This document shows positions 1 to 10,373 of a stretch of DNA of 64,000 nt, piece by piece. This DNA is from Nitrospirota bacterium (GTDB lineage Bacteria; Nitrospirota; Nitrospiria; Nitrospirales; Nitrospiraceae): assembly GCA_040755395.1 (NCBI GenBank), contig JBFMAX010000001.1:310001-374000 (forward strand), written 5' to 3'. The notes beneath the pieces are model-generated. The model was not told where the DNA came from and searched no databases. It saw nothing but the letters and a program-made list of their open reading frames with translations. The translations under genes were made by a program, and so were the position numbers. Numbering within the stretch: the first letter of the stretch is position 1; each line of letters opens with the position of its first letter.

Positions 1-14
1 GAAGGTTGACAGGC

Positions 15-362
15 TCAGCGGCTTTGTTCGAACCCGGCTCGCGAATGAACTCCGTCGGCCTTGTCATTCAGCGATTCCGGAAGAGCGCCTGACGGTTCTC
101 GCTTTCTCTCGCGCTTCGAAGAGGAAGGTTTGAGCTTCGTGGGTTTTTCCCCTTTCGGGGCGTGCGGCAACTCGACCATGTAGGTTCCTTCGCCCACTGA
201 TGTCACGCACACCTGTCCGGTCCGGCTCATGCGATCGACTGCGAGAAAGACCTGGTTCCACGTGACACCCGACAAGCTCAGCACCAAGTCATCGAGCTGA
301 CAGCCGGGAGCGCGTCGCACGGCTTCAAGGATCCGATCGGCAACAGTCTCTTGTGGTAACAT
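15..362 (-). CDS. small winged-helix-like hypothetical protein (paralogue of 44406-44705)
   Basis: 115 aa. Residues about 5-65 look like one helix-turn-helix or winged-helix unit (helix, 'TWNQVF' helix, then 'MSRTGQV' and a beta hairpin), followed by a basic, low-complexity tail of about 50 residues. The protein encoded at 44406-44705 shares the same opening (ILEAV..R..GC...ELV/DDLV, TWNQVF, R.SR.GQ/RQ), so the two are clear paralogues. No enzymatic motif is visible. DNA or RNA binding is an inference from fold-like spacing only. It is the last gene of a minus-strand run of small proteins starting near 1.75 kb. Its start is preceded by a purine-rich GAGAGAGAAAAGG stretch. Confidence 0.7.
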   Translation of the reverse strand: MLPQETVADRILEAVRRAPGCQLDDLVLSLSGVTWNQVFLAVDRMSRTGQVCVTSVGEGTYMVELPHAPKGEKPTKLKPSSSKRERKREPSGALPESLNDKADGVHSRAGFEQSR

Positions 363-404
363 GGCAATCCTTTTCTCTCTCAGGCTTCCCAGCGTCTCGC
401 TTCG

Positions 405-474
405 CCGAGACCATCCCTCTCATCCGACCTCTCTTGGTCTCAGGGCAAGGACGGGATGAGGGGATGGTCTGAAG
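405..474. repeat. large intergenic stem-loop
   Basis: The arm at 408-424 (AGACCATCCCTCTCATC, read on +) is complementary, apart from one mismatch, to 454-470 (ending GGATGGTCT). The loop is about 29 nt. It lies between the stop of the gene ending at 493 and the start of the gene at 362 on the minus strand. There is no U-run, so it is more likely a processing or attenuating hairpin than a classical terminator. Confidence 0.55.
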
Positions 475-492
475 GCACAGACCAACGCATTT

Positions 493-999
493 CTACTGCG
501 CTGAGCCGGGTCTGGGCACCTCCGTCCCATACTGCCCGGCCGCGGACCTTGGCACCGCGATCCCGTACTCATCGAGCGGTGTGACCATCTGCGCGAAGTT
601 GGTCAACTCTTCCGCCGCGACATCGCTGATACCATGATCCCGCTTGGCGAGCATTCTGAAGAACGCGCCCATCTCGGCTTTCACGGCTCGGCGATCTCCA
701 CGGCCCAGCGCGTTCCGGACCAGGTCCAACTTCGCCAGATAAGGGGAAAAATCGGACGCGGGATAGTTGGTTTTGTAGATGCCCAGCGAGTTCCTGATCT
801 CATCCACCCAGGTGGATTGCGCCGGAGCAGGCCGGACCGAGGACATCTCCGGTTGCGCGGAGGGCCGCGTTCCCATGATCTCTGGAATCCCCGATCCGGG
901 AGACTGCTCCGCTGCATAGGTTGACAGTGGAGGGAGCCACGACGTCAGTGTAAGCGTCGCGAGAATGACCGTGCGACCGATGAACAGATCGGTTCTCAT
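493..999 (-). CDS. secreted hypothetical protein
   Basis: 168 aa from the start at 999, chosen because GGAGAAAAGGAGAAACGCATC lies directly upstream and the product then begins with a typical Sec signal peptide (MRTDLF..RTVILATLTLTSWL.. ending near 'TYAAEQ', residues 1-32). A longer frame to 1278 exists, but its N-terminus is arginine-rich and overlaps another small gene. The mature part has no cysteine pair or known motif; it has a Pro/Ser-rich linker and then a helical region around residues 60-140. The signal peptide resembles that of the secreted protein at 45396 ('RRTVILTSLTL'). Function unknown; probably periplasmic. Confidence 0.7.
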   Translation of the reverse strand: MRTDLFIGRTVILATLTLTSWLPPLSTYAAEQSPGSGIPEIMGTRPSAQPEMSSVRPAPAQSTWVDEIRNSLGIYKTNYPASDFSPYLAKLDLVRNALGRGDRRAVKAEMGAFFRMLAKRDHGISDVAAEELTNFAQMVTPLDEYGIAVPRSAAGQYGTEVPRPGSAQ

Positions 1000-1037
1000 G
1001 ATGCGTTTCTCCTTTTCTCCATTTCTCCATGTTCGCG

Positions 1038-1202
1038 TTATGCTGCTTTCTTCCTCGTCGTACGAAGATCGCCGACGGCGGTCTCCCTCTTGCCGGCGCC
1101 GGCTGACTGGGAGGCTATCAGCGCCCAACCTGACACGACGAGGGCAACGATGACCCCCGCGACCGCGATCGACCCATCGATGACAGAACTCACATTCTCC
1201 AT
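1038..1202 (-). CDS. small single-TM membrane protein
   Basis: 54 aa, found by reading the minus strand directly. ATG at 1202 is preceded by a strong GGAGGTG Shine-Dalgarno eight bases upstream, and the frame runs to TAA at 1038. Residues about 8-32 are one hydrophobic helix (SIAVAGVIVALVVSGWALIA), followed by a short basic tail (KRE..RTTRKKAA), which suggests a cytoplasmic C-terminus. It sits between the zinc-ribbon gene and the secreted protein and reads in the same direction. No family recognised. The strong ribosome-binding site is the main evidence that it is real. Confidence 0.6.
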   Translation of the reverse strand: MENVSSVIDGSIAVAGVIVALVVSGWALIASQSAGAGKRETAVGDLRTTRKKAA

Positions 1203-1365
1203 TTGCATTCACCTCCTTTTTGCTTCGGCGTCTTGTTCGGAGTCTCAGGGGTTGACGCTTCCTCGGAGGCCCCGGCATGAAGCGCGCACCCCGTCATCTC
1301 GTCTGTCCAACCACCGGTCATGACCCTGGATCCTGGCGCCCGAAGCGAGATCGGGCTTCATTCGT

Positions 1366-1593
1366 TCAATTGTTGGACTCCGCGAGCTTCGGCCGGCCGG
1401 ATACCGCCACCACTGCGCCGGGAAGACGGGCCCGGCTCCGAATCGGCTCGTGGTGACCTTTTCGATTGGCTTCGATACCGGGGTCGGTGGCCTCGCCGCA
1501 CAGCAGGCATCGCCACCCCGAGATCGTCTCGCCGCTCGCCGTTTCCTTCATTCTGACAGGTATCATCAAGCCGTCACACCGTGGGCAGTGCAT
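1366..1593 (-). CDS. small zinc-ribbon protein
   Basis: 75 aa. Two CxxC knuckles (C3-P-R-C6 and C29-L-L-C32) separated by a short beta-rich segment form a probable single zinc-ribbon. The last 40 residues are basic and disordered-looking. Small proteins of this plan are often DNA/RNA-binding or protein-interaction modules; nothing here fixes a role. A related two-knuckle protein is encoded at 43149-43391. It belongs to the minus-strand set of small genes downstream of the leader element at 1909-1997. Confidence 0.65.
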   Translation of the reverse strand: MHCPRCDGLMIPVRMKETASGETISGWRCLLCGEATDPGIEANRKGHHEPIRSRARLPGAVVAVSGRPKLAESNN

Positions 1594-1634
1594 CTGTTAG
1601 CCTTTCCGGGCTCTGGCCCGCACGCCGTTTGCGG

Positions 1635-1751
1635 TCACGATACTTTCCTCAACGTTCGCCCCCATACGATGCAGGCATAGTGGGAATATTTCGGTTCCCT
1701 CCGGAAGCGGCGTAGCCAGAATGTTTTGATCTGCGACCACAGTCCGTTCAT
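1635..1751 (-). CDS. possible 38-aa basic peptide
   Basis: ATG at 1751 follows GAAGGAGACGAGGC, a good ribosome-binding site, and the frame runs 38 codons to TGA at 1635. The peptide is basic and aromatic (MNGLWSQIKTFWLRRFRREP..). It ends 41 bp before the zinc-ribbon gene. Support is only the RBS and context, so it may be a leader peptide or non-functional. Confidence 0.35.
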   Translation of the reverse strand: MNGLWSQIKTFWLRRFRREPKYSHYACIVWGRTLRKVS

Positions 1752-1908
1752 GCCTCGTCTCCTTCAACCAACGACGGTCCCGGGTCTCCTTCGATCACTC
1801 CGCAAGTCTTGCCGACGAGTGCTTCGCAGAAGACACGGACGGCCATTCCTGTTTTCAGCTCACGAAAGATGCAAGGACCGGCGTTCAACGCCGGGGAATG
1901 CCGCGCTT

Positions 1909-1997
1909 CAAAGAAACTCTGGCGGAGAAGCGACGGAGACCGGGGAATCGATCGCGCTGGGAAGGATCAGGAAGCGCGAAGGATAGGACAGTCAACG
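1909..1997 (-). promoter_or_regulatory. conserved leader element, copy 1
   Basis: Read on the minus strand this contains TGACTGTCCTATCC, then CGCGCTTCC, GCGCGATCGATTCCCCGG, TCTCCGTCGCTTC and CCGCCAGAGT. The same series of blocks appears at 35885-35990, 38738-38842 and 44699-44800, always upstream of small genes. The rest of the 1752-2178 gap has no other gene-like sequence except the promoter of the gene at 2179. Confidence 0.6.
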
Positions 1998-2139
1998 AAA
2001 CTCGACACGTCAGGCTTTCATCCTACGCGCAAAGAGCAGCCCGGTCAAGCCGCATAGAACGCGTCCGGGATAGTTCAATGATTTCATAGGCTCTCGGAGG
2101 CGCCACGCGTACGCCGCTCCCGGTTCTCCGGCCTGACTC

Positions 2140-2148
2140 TGGTATAAT
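2140..2148 (+). promoter_or_regulatory. extended -10 promoter of the iron transporter gene
   Basis: TGGTATAAT is a perfect -10 (TATAAT, 2143-2148) with the extended TGn motif. It lies 30 bp before the ATG at 2179. No good -35 is visible, as is usual for extended -10 promoters. Confidence 0.55.
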
Positions 2149-2178
2149 CCGCTCAACTTTTCTCCTCGAGGTCCGACA

Positions 2179-3144
2179 ATGGGGACTCTTCACCGCCATG
2201 ATCCCGAGCTCGCCCGGACGCTCATCCTGGACGAGCGGTTCGACCTGTCGCTCTATCGAGCGCTGCGGGAGATCTCGTCCGATGAGGACGCGAAGAAAGT
2301 GCTCGATGAGTTGATCCAGGTGGAAATTCAGCATCTGGCGTTCTGGCAGAAGTTCTTCGATTCCACGTTGGATACCCTCGATCTTGGCCGGCGCGTGAAG
2401 CTGCGCGTCATCGTCCTGGCGTGCCGGCTGTTCGGAACCACGGCGGTCCATCTGATTCTCGAAGCGATCGAAGTCTATGGCGTGCGGAAGTATCTCGCGC
2501 TCTGGAAAAGTTACAAGGGCCAGCCTTTGGGCGAGGCGCTCGAAGGCATTCTCATGGACGAGTTCAAACATGAGGACGCGCTCGTCACGCAACTGACCGA
2601 GCGAAAGATCAACGCGGAGAAGATCCGGAACATCTTCCTGGGATTGAACGACGGGCTGGTCGAAATCCTCGGAGCCGTGAGCGGGTTCTTCGGCGCCTTC
2701 GGCGACGCCGTGACGGTCTTGATCGCGGCCTCGACGACCGCCGTGGCGGGCTCGCTCTCGATGGCGGCCGGCGCCTTCTTGGCGTTGAATTCCGAGAAGG
2801 AGGTGAAATCGACCGAGTCCTTGAAGAAGCAGTTCTTGGGGAAGGCGAGCGGTTCGACCGATATGGAGGAACAGCCCTTCGGGTCGGCCGTGGTCGTCGG
2901 CTTGAGCTACTTTATCGGCGCGCTCGTGCCGGTCTTGCCGGTCCTCTTCGGCGCGACGAATGCCTTGTTTTCCGTGCTGACGGCCGGTCTCGTCATTATT
3001 GTCGTCTCCACGATTCTCGCCTTCCTGTCCGGCATGAATGTGCGGCGCCGGATCGTCATGAACCTCGTGATCATCACCGCGGCCGTCACCATTACCTATG
3101 CCATCGGTATCGCGGCAAAGACACTCTGGGGCATCTCCGTGTAA
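2179..3144 (+). CDS. ferritin-like / VIT1-CCC1 family iron (manganese) transporter
   Basis: 321 aa. Residues 1-150 form a ferritin/rubrerythrin-like four-helix region with carboxylate/histidine motifs (VEIQHLAFW near 50; DEFKHED near 128). Residues 150-321 form the VIT1/CCC1 membrane domain ('NDGLVEILGAVSGF', 'TTAVAGSLSMAAGAFLAL', and three further hydrophobic helices at about 240-265, 268-290 and 297-318). This fusion is known for bacterial membrane-bound ferritin-like proteins that move Fe2+ (or Mn2+) across the cytoplasmic membrane, usually for export. The likely role is iron detoxification in an organism rich in iron-sulfur enzymes. It is a single gene with its own extended -10 promoter. 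Confidence 0.85.
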   Translation: MGTLHRHDPELARTLILDERFDLSLYRALREISSDEDAKKVLDELIQVEIQHLAFWQKFFDSTLDTLDLGRRVKLRVIVLACRLFGTTAVHLILEAIEVYGVRKYLALWKSYKGQPLGEALEGILMDEFKHEDALVTQLTERKINAEKIRNIFLGLNDGLVEILGAVSGFFGAFGDAVTVLIAASTTAVAGSLSMAAGAFLALNSEKEVKSTESLKKQFLGKASGSTDMEEQPFGSAVVVGLSYFIGALVPVLPVLFGATNALFSVLTAGLVIIVVSTILAFLSGMNVRRRIVMNLVIITAAVTITYAIGIAAKTLWGISV

Positions 3145-3205
3145 AGCTGACGGCTGAGGGCTGATAGCTCATAGCTGGCAGCTCATAGCGAATAGCTGGT
3201 AACCG
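3145..3205. repeat. intergenic short-word repeat (AGCTCATAGC type)
   Basis: Quasi-tandem words GCTGACGGCTGAGGGCTGA and then AGCTCATAGC / AGCTCATAGCGAATAGC. It is the same class as the stretches at 14834-14903 and 24427-24518. Confidence 0.5.
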
Positions 3206-3219
3206 GCGGCGGCTCGTCC

Positions 3220-3942
3220 ATGGCCCACATCTTCATCGGCCTCTCCGGGTATTCTTACAAACCCTGGCAGGGACCGGGGCGCTTCTACCCGGAAGGTCTG
3301 AAATCGTCCGAGTTCCTTCGCTACTACGCCACCCGCTACCGGACCGTCGAGCTTGATGGAGTCTGGTATCGCCTGCCGACCGAACAGACCGTTCGGTCGT
3401 GGATCGAGCAGACTCCCTCGACCTTTTTCTTTGCACCCAAAGCCCATCGCCAGATCACCCACATGTCCCGGCTGAAGCCGGAGGCGCTGTCGTTCGCGCA
3501 GCTCATGCTGGACCGGCTGGCGCCGCTGGCTGAGAGCCGGCGTCTCGGCCCGATCCTGCTGCAACTGCCGCCGAACCTGCGACGCGATGATGCTCGTCTT
3601 GCCGATTTCCTCGGCAAGCTGCCGCAGGGCTTTCGCTGGGCCGTCGAGTTTCGCCACGACTCGTGGCGCGTGGCCGAGGTAGAAAAGCTGCTGACACAGC
3701 ATGGGGTCGCCTGGGCGGCCGCCGATACGGATGAGCAACCGGCTGAACGTCGCGACACGGCCGGTTTCTGCTACGTCCGCCTCCGTCGCAGCGCATATGA
3801 CGAGACGGCGCTAGCCGAGTGGGCCGAATGGCTGGAGAAGGAGGCTCAAGCCGGGAAAGAGTGCTTCGTGTACCTCAAACACGAAGACGAAGGCTCGCCG
3901 TGGGTGTGGGCTGATCATCTGCTCCGACTTGCGGGAAGCTGA
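3220..3942 (+). CDS. DUF72 (YecE-like) TIM-barrel protein
   Basis: 240 aa, the normal length for DUF72/YecE proteins. The family hallmarks are visible: an N-terminal 'GLSGYSYKPWQG..FYPEGL' strand, 'YRTVELDGVWYRLPTEQTVRSWIEQTP..F.FAPKA' around residues 42-75, 'LGPILLQLPPNLRRD' near 112 and 'WAVEFRHDSW' near 137. DUF72 proteins adopt a TIM barrel resembling AP-endonuclease-type barrels, but no reaction is established. Monocistronic. The start at 3220 fits the family N-terminus. Confidence 0.85.
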   Translation: MAHIFIGLSGYSYKPWQGPGRFYPEGLKSSEFLRYYATRYRTVELDGVWYRLPTEQTVRSWIEQTPSTFFFAPKAHRQITHMSRLKPEALSFAQLMLDRLAPLAESRRLGPILLQLPPNLRRDDARLADFLGKLPQGFRWAVEFRHDSWRVAEVEKLLTQHGVAWAAADTDEQPAERRDTAGFCYVRLRRSAYDETALAEWAEWLEKEAQAGKECFVYLKHEDEGSPWVWADHLLRLAGS

Positions 3943-3956
3943 TCGTCGATCGCTCA

Positions 3957-5591
3957 TCATCGAGCCGAGACCATGGGCAGTTCCCTTGGACCCTCCGCCT
4001 CGCTCTGAATGCGCAGGCGCTCGGCCGCCGACTCCTGCAGCACGTGGTTGAGCATGTCATCCGTCAGTTGCGTGAGGTGGGCCGCAGCGTCCTTCATCGC
4101 TCCGTGCTCAACGGCGCGCGAGAGGACCTCGGCCTTCGTCGCCCCTTTCTTCTGTCCGAGGAACGGCTTGATGATCAGATAGGCCACGTCTCGTACCGGC
4201 ATATAACGGAGAAAGCGCCGCAGCAGCTTGAACGTTTGCATCGGATAATGCAGCAGCTTGTAGAGGAACAGCCGCCGCAACCCGACACGGCGCTCATCGT
4301 TGATCACTTCGCCGGGGAGGCAGGTCGGGTCGATCTCGGAGCATTTGAAGTACTTGTACCAATCGGTTGATTCGCTGACCAACCCGCGCTTGACATATTC
4401 CTGCCACAGCGGCGTCCCGCGATACACGCAGAGGCGATTGAACCCGAAGGTATCGAGCGGAATTCTCGCGGCAAAGTCGAAAGTGGCCTTCACTTCTTCA
4501 GCCGTCTCATCCGGATTGCCGACGACGAAGAACCCGTGCACGATCTCGATGCCGGCCTGCTTGGCGTTCCTGACCGCCGTCTCGGCTTCCGCCAGCGTCT
4601 GCTCTTTCTTTAACCGATCGAGCACCTTCTGACTGCCGCTCTCGAGTCCGAACATCAGAGTCCGGCAGTGCGCTTCGGCCATGGCGGGGAACAGATGCTG
4701 CGCGACCGAGTCCACCCGTCCCTCGCAGCCCCACTGAATCGTAAGGCCATTGTCGTTGATGCCCTTGCAGATCGCCTCGATGCGTTTGGGCTGCAGCAGG
4801 AAGTGATCGTCCACGAAATAGACCGAGCCATACCCGAGATCCTGGAGATGCTTGAACTCCTCCACGACATGCTGCGGACTCCGGGAGCGCCACTTCCCTT
4901 CATTGAAGATCGGAATATCGCAGAACACGCAGGGCCACGGACAGCCGCGCGAGGTCTGCATGGTGGTGAACCGTTCCATGGAAAGCACCGCCGGCACGTC
5001 CAGCGGCATGGATTCGACGAAGTCCAGCGGCAGGCTTTCGCGGTCGGGAAACGGCCACTGATCGAGGCGGCGTTCCATCGGCCGGTTCGGATTGTTCACG
5101 ACACGGCCGTCCTTCGCCCACGTGAGCCCTCCGACACCCTCCGGATCGTCCAACCGTTCCACGAGATCGAGGATGAGCTGTTCGCCGTCGCCGCGGCAGA
5201 TGAAGTCCACTTCGGGACATTGCAGCTTGACCAGCGGGGCATTGAGGCTGGCGAACACCCCTCCGAACGCCAGCTTCACCCTTTCATTCGTCGCGCGAAT
5301 CTGGCGGGCCAGGATCTTCGCGTAGGGGTAACTGGTCGTGCTGAGGAAGCTCAACCCGACAAGGGCCGGCCGCCGCCGCCTGATTTCCTCGACGATGACC
5401 TCATTGGGCGTCTCCGGATTCGCCTGGTCGAACATGACGCATTCATGGCCCGCTTGCTTCAGCACGGCCGAGAGCGACATGATGCCGATCGGAGGGAACC
5501 CCATCACCCGGATGTGTCCGTTCTTTGCACGAGTCTTGGCCGGGAGGGCGTAAAACTGCGGGTCGCGGACGTGGACCAGGAAGGTGAGCAT
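3957..5591 (-). CDS. B12-binding domain radical SAM protein
   Basis: 544 aa. The N-terminal 150 residues resemble a cobalamin-binding Rossmann domain (IMSLSAVLKQAGHECVMFDQ, then RRRPALVGLSFLST). The radical SAM core follows, with the [4Fe-4S] cluster motif C217-P-W-P-C221-V-F-C224. The C-terminal 150 residues are helical. Class B radical SAM enzymes of this plan include P-methylases, hopanoid and lipid modifiers and many uncharacterised methyltransferases; the substrate cannot be read from sequence. No pathway partner lies alongside. The 3' end is 14 bp from that of the convergent DUF72 gene. Confidence 0.85.
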   Translation of the reverse strand: MLTFLVHVRDPQFYALPAKTRAKNGHIRVMGFPPIGIMSLSAVLKQAGHECVMFDQANPETPNEVIVEEIRRRRPALVGLSFLSTTSYPYAKILARQIRATNERVKLAFGGVFASLNAPLVKLQCPEVDFICRGDGEQLILDLVERLDDPEGVGGLTWAKDGRVVNNPNRPMERRLDQWPFPDRESLPLDFVESMPLDVPAVLSMERFTTMQTSRGCPWPCVFCDIPIFNEGKWRSRSPQHVVEEFKHLQDLGYGSVYFVDDHFLLQPKRIEAICKGINDNGLTIQWGCEGRVDSVAQHLFPAMAEAHCRTLMFGLESGSQKVLDRLKKEQTLAEAETAVRNAKQAGIEIVHGFFVVGNPDETAEEVKATFDFAARIPLDTFGFNRLCVYRGTPLWQEYVKRGLVSESTDWYKYFKCSEIDPTCLPGEVINDERRVGLRRLFLYKLLHYPMQTFKLLRRFLRYMPVRDVAYLIIKPFLGQKKGATKAEVLSRAVEHGAMKDAAAHLTQLTDDMLNHVLQESAAERLRIQSEAEGPRELPMVSAR

Positions 5592-5881
5592 CGCGGCCTC
5601 CTCTCTGTGTTAAGGACAGGAACCGGGGCTCCGTTGTGTGCCGCCGAGTCTCCGAGGGGAGGCCGATCCTATCTCTGTGAGGTTGGAATTGACCTGAATG
5701 GCTCTTGCGCCGACCGGGTTTTTCCCATCAGCGCCGAACGCCCTGTCGTGAATCGTTGACGGACCGGAGGCTGTGTGGCCTCATTGATGCGCTGAGGGTA
5801 ACACGATTGAACGTGCGGGGGAAGCAAATAGTGCAGACGTGGAACAGGTGGATTGGGACGTATTCAGTCGCTGCGCATCAA
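5592..5881. other. intergenic, no gene seen
   Basis: 290 bp between the radical SAM start and the sucD stop. I see no convincing ORF with a ribosome-binding site and no strong terminator. It presumably holds the promoter of the radical SAM gene. Confidence 0.5.
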
Positions 5882-6754
<873 letters not shown>

Positions 6755-6804
6755 GTCGGATTTCCTACTCTAGGTTTTTAAGTCGGAATCTGACTCGCAG
6801 TTGC

Positions 6805-7002
6805 CTAAGTTTCTTCACTCTGGTCCAAATATTGTTCATGGCATCCTTTATGCCACACTCGTCTGAAGAGGAACCCTCCGACTTCCTCAGGAAATTGCTT
6901 CTCAACCTCTAGGTCGGGATCTCCCTCTCTAACAGTCACTCCACAGTACGCACATAGATGAGCCCAGCCGTGAAGCTTTGAAAGTTGAAAACTGTCGTCC
7001 AT
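6805..7002 (-). CDS. small Cys/His-rich hypothetical protein
   Basis: 65 aa from ATG at 7002; a GTG 33 bp further upstream is possible but has no better ribosome-binding site. Likely metal ligands are C-A-Y-C near residue 18 and W-H-K-G-C-H near residue 52, a CxxC...HxxCH pattern suggesting one zinc-binding knuckle. The rest is acidic. It sits between sucC and sucD on the same strand. No family recognised, and it has no obvious metabolic link to its neighbours. Confidence 0.5.
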   Translation of the reverse strand: MDDSFQLSKLHGWAHLCAYCGVTVREGDPDLEVEKQFPEEVGGFLFRRVWHKGCHEQYLDQSEET

Positions 7003-7099
7003 TGTATTCAGGTCTCTCTGCTTTATAAGCCGCACAGGGCGCGGGATCTGGTTCGCGAATTATGCGGAAGATCGGGTTACCGATGGTTCCCGTCACCCT

Positions 7100-7125
7100 C
7101 CCCTCTCCCCCAAGGGGGCGAGGGG
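7100..7125. repeat. C-rich/G-rich palindrome (REP-like)
   Basis: CCCCTCTCCCCC, AA loop, GGGGGCGAGGGG. Similar palindromes with flanking CACCCTC occur at 16790-16810, 49028-49050 and 49160-49188. Confidence 0.6.
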
Positions 7126-7228
7126 CGAAAATTGGAAGCGGTCGGGCTGCGAGGCTCTTGGAGCGTTATCAGAGCACCGTTGGGTCACCGCTCTTGCTGA
7201 GCCGGAGCGGTCGTGTCGCAGACGCGGC

Positions 7229-7330
7229 GGCGAGGACTGTTTGAGCTGCGTCTCCCGAAGGGAAGGACACAGCGAGTTCCGCAGCCGAGCGGAGGCGAAG
7301 CTTAGAGCGGTCAACGGTGCTCTGTGGCTG
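7229..7330. repeat. dispersed intergenic repeat family B, copy 1
   Basis: Contains GACTGTTTGAGCTGCGT, AGCGAGTTCCGCAGCCGAGC and GAAGCTTAGAGCGGTC. The same blocks in the same order occur at 49380-49505 and 61795-61895. Short open frames crossing it appear to be repeat-derived. It fills most of the sucC-side spacer (7003-7372), where no gene is evident. Confidence 0.6.
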
Positions 7331-7372
7331 CAAGCGGAAAGAGCCTCGCTGCCCAGGACCCACCACAACAAC

Positions 7373-8572
<1,200 letters not shown>

Positions 8573-8683
8573 GGTTCTCCTCAGAAAACTGCCTGCGCGA
8601 CGGGCGGGACTGGCCCGAAAGGCGGGACTGGTTGCAATTTATGGCAAGTCGCGCCTTTCTCGCGCTTCGCGTATGTCTCGCTG

Positions 8684-10264
8684 TTACTCCTTTTTCGCGT
8701 ACGCCGGCAAGACCATCGGCGAGACGACGGAGAAGGACGCTCCGTGTTTGCGGGCTTCGGCGCGGAAACGGGCGAGATGGTCCAACGTCAACTTGCCCTG
8801 CGACATCGAGGCGGCCCGTTGCGCCGCCGTCGTGCCCGAGCGCTTCCCGAACACCATCAGATCCAGGAGCGAGTTGCCCATCAACCGATTGCGTCCGTGC
8901 AGACCGCCCGATGCTTCACCGGCGACGAAGAGGTTCCGCACCTCGGACTCGCCGTTCACGTCGATCTTCACGCCGCCGTTCTGGTAGTGCAGCGTGGGAT
9001 AGATCAGCACCGGATCCTTGCTGATGTCGATCCCGAAACGTTCGTACTGGCGGACCATCGCCGGGAAATGCTTTTCGAGCGTCCCCGGCCCGTGCTCGAC
9101 CTCCAGCAGCGGCGTGTCCAGCCAGACGCCGACCCGGCCGGACATCGTACGGATGCCTCGCCCCTCTTCGCACTCGCGGATAATCGAAGAGGACACGACG
9201 TCGCGGGTGTCCAGCTCGTTGACGAACCGCTCGCCGCGCGCGTTCACCAGGTGACCGCCTTCCGATCTGATGCCTTCCGTCACCAGCGCCCCCGCCAATT
9301 GCTCCGGATAGACGGCCCCGGATGGATGGTACTGGAACGTATCGATCTGCACCAACTTGGCCCCCATCCGATAGGCCAGGCAGAGCCCGTCCCCGGTCGC
9401 GCCGTAGTGGTTGCTGGTCGGGAAACCCTGAATATGCAGCCGCCCGATGCCGCCGGTCGCCAGGATCACTGTTTTGGCCGCGACGACGATGAACCGCTGG
9501 TTGTCGAGATCCCGCAGGACCGCGCCGGTGCAGGCGCCATGATCGTCGCTCAGCAGTTCGACGACGGCGCAAAACTCCAAAAGCTGGATCTTCCGGTTCA
9601 ACACCTCGTCCTTGAGCACCCGCATGATCTCCAGACCCGTATAGTCGGAGCAGGTCAGGAGCCGGGGTTTGGAGCTGCCCCCGCCCCTCTTGACGTGCAG
9701 ATTGCCGTCGGCGTCCCGATCGAAGAGCACCCCCAACTCGATCAGCCACTTGGCGATGGACGGGCCTTCCTCCACCATCACCTTGAGCAGCCGGTGGTCG
9801 TTCTGCATGTGCCCGCCCTTGAGGGTGTCCAGGAAGTGTTGGATGGGCGAGTCTTCCGGCGCGACGGAGACCTGAATGCCACCCTGGGCCATCACGCTGT
9901 TGGAATCGCCGAGGCGGAGCTTCGTGGCCAGGATGACTTTCGCGCCTTGCCCGTGCGCGTGCAGCGCGGCCGCGCACCCGGCCCCGCCTCCGCCGACGAC
10001 GAGCACATCCGTCGTGTAGGCCGGAGTCAGGTCGAGGTCGTCCGGAACCGGGCTGTCGCCTTCGAGCAGGGCGGCCAATTCCACGACCGTCTTCTCGCCG
10101 GCGTTGGGGCCGAATCGGATTGCCCGGTATGCGCTTTCGCGGTAATCGGGATGATACTTTTTGATCAGCGTGTCGCGCTCGGCGGGCGAATACTTGGGCA
10201 GCGTTTGGGTGCGCCGAAAATCGCGGGTCTTGTGCACGATTTGCTGGAGAACGTGGATGTCCAT
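8684..10264 (-). CDS. frdA: fumarate reductase / succinate dehydrogenase flavoprotein subunit
   Basis: 526 aa. FAD-binding motif VLVVGGGGAGCAAALHAHGQGAKV near residue 88, the flavinylation-region motif NSVMAQGGIQ, and family blocks GGHMQND, QYHPSGAVYP, LVTEGIRSEGG and NLFVAGEASGGLHGRNRLMGNSLLD. It catalyses fumarate/succinate interconversion and runs as fumarate reductase in the rTCA cycle. The iron-sulfur partner is the next gene upstream (10374-11090). No membrane-anchor subunit gene lies nearby, so the enzyme may be soluble or use an anchor encoded elsewhere. Confidence 0.9.
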   Translation of the reverse strand: MDIHVLQQIVHKTRDFRRTQTLPKYSPAERDTLIKKYHPDYRESAYRAIRFGPNAGEKTVVELAALLEGDSPVPDDLDLTPAYTTDVLVVGGGGAGCAAALHAHGQGAKVILATKLRLGDSNSVMAQGGIQVSVAPEDSPIQHFLDTLKGGHMQNDHRLLKVMVEEGPSIAKWLIELGVLFDRDADGNLHVKRGGGSSKPRLLTCSDYTGLEIMRVLKDEVLNRKIQLLEFCAVVELLSDDHGACTGAVLRDLDNQRFIVVAAKTVILATGGIGRLHIQGFPTSNHYGATGDGLCLAYRMGAKLVQIDTFQYHPSGAVYPEQLAGALVTEGIRSEGGHLVNARGERFVNELDTRDVVSSSIIRECEEGRGIRTMSGRVGVWLDTPLLEVEHGPGTLEKHFPAMVRQYERFGIDISKDPVLIYPTLHYQNGGVKIDVNGESEVRNLFVAGEASGGLHGRNRLMGNSLLDLMVFGKRSGTTAAQRAASMSQGKLTLDHLARFRAEARKHGASFSVVSPMVLPAYAKKE

Positions 10265-10274
10265 TCGTTACCGA

Positions 10275-10372
10275 CCCGGCGCGAGACACGTGGCGAGAGG
10301 CGAGCGGTAAGAAGGACCGCACACGCTGATTCTTTCGCCCATAGCCTCTAGCCCCTCGCCTCTCGCCTAGAA
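10275..10372. repeat. intergenic short-word hairpin between frdB and frdA
   Basis: GGCGAGAGGCGAG (10292-10304) is the exact reverse complement of CTCGCCTCTCGCC (10355-10367). It is placed immediately after the iron-sulfur gene. A 20-bp string ending in CTCGCCTCTCGCC is shared with 28110-28129. Confidence 0.65.
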
Positions 10373-10373
10373 T

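Noticed and set aside
1090-1556. + strand frames of 76-78 aa
   Set aside because: They oppose minus-strand small genes that have strong ribosome-binding sites; no start signal of their own.
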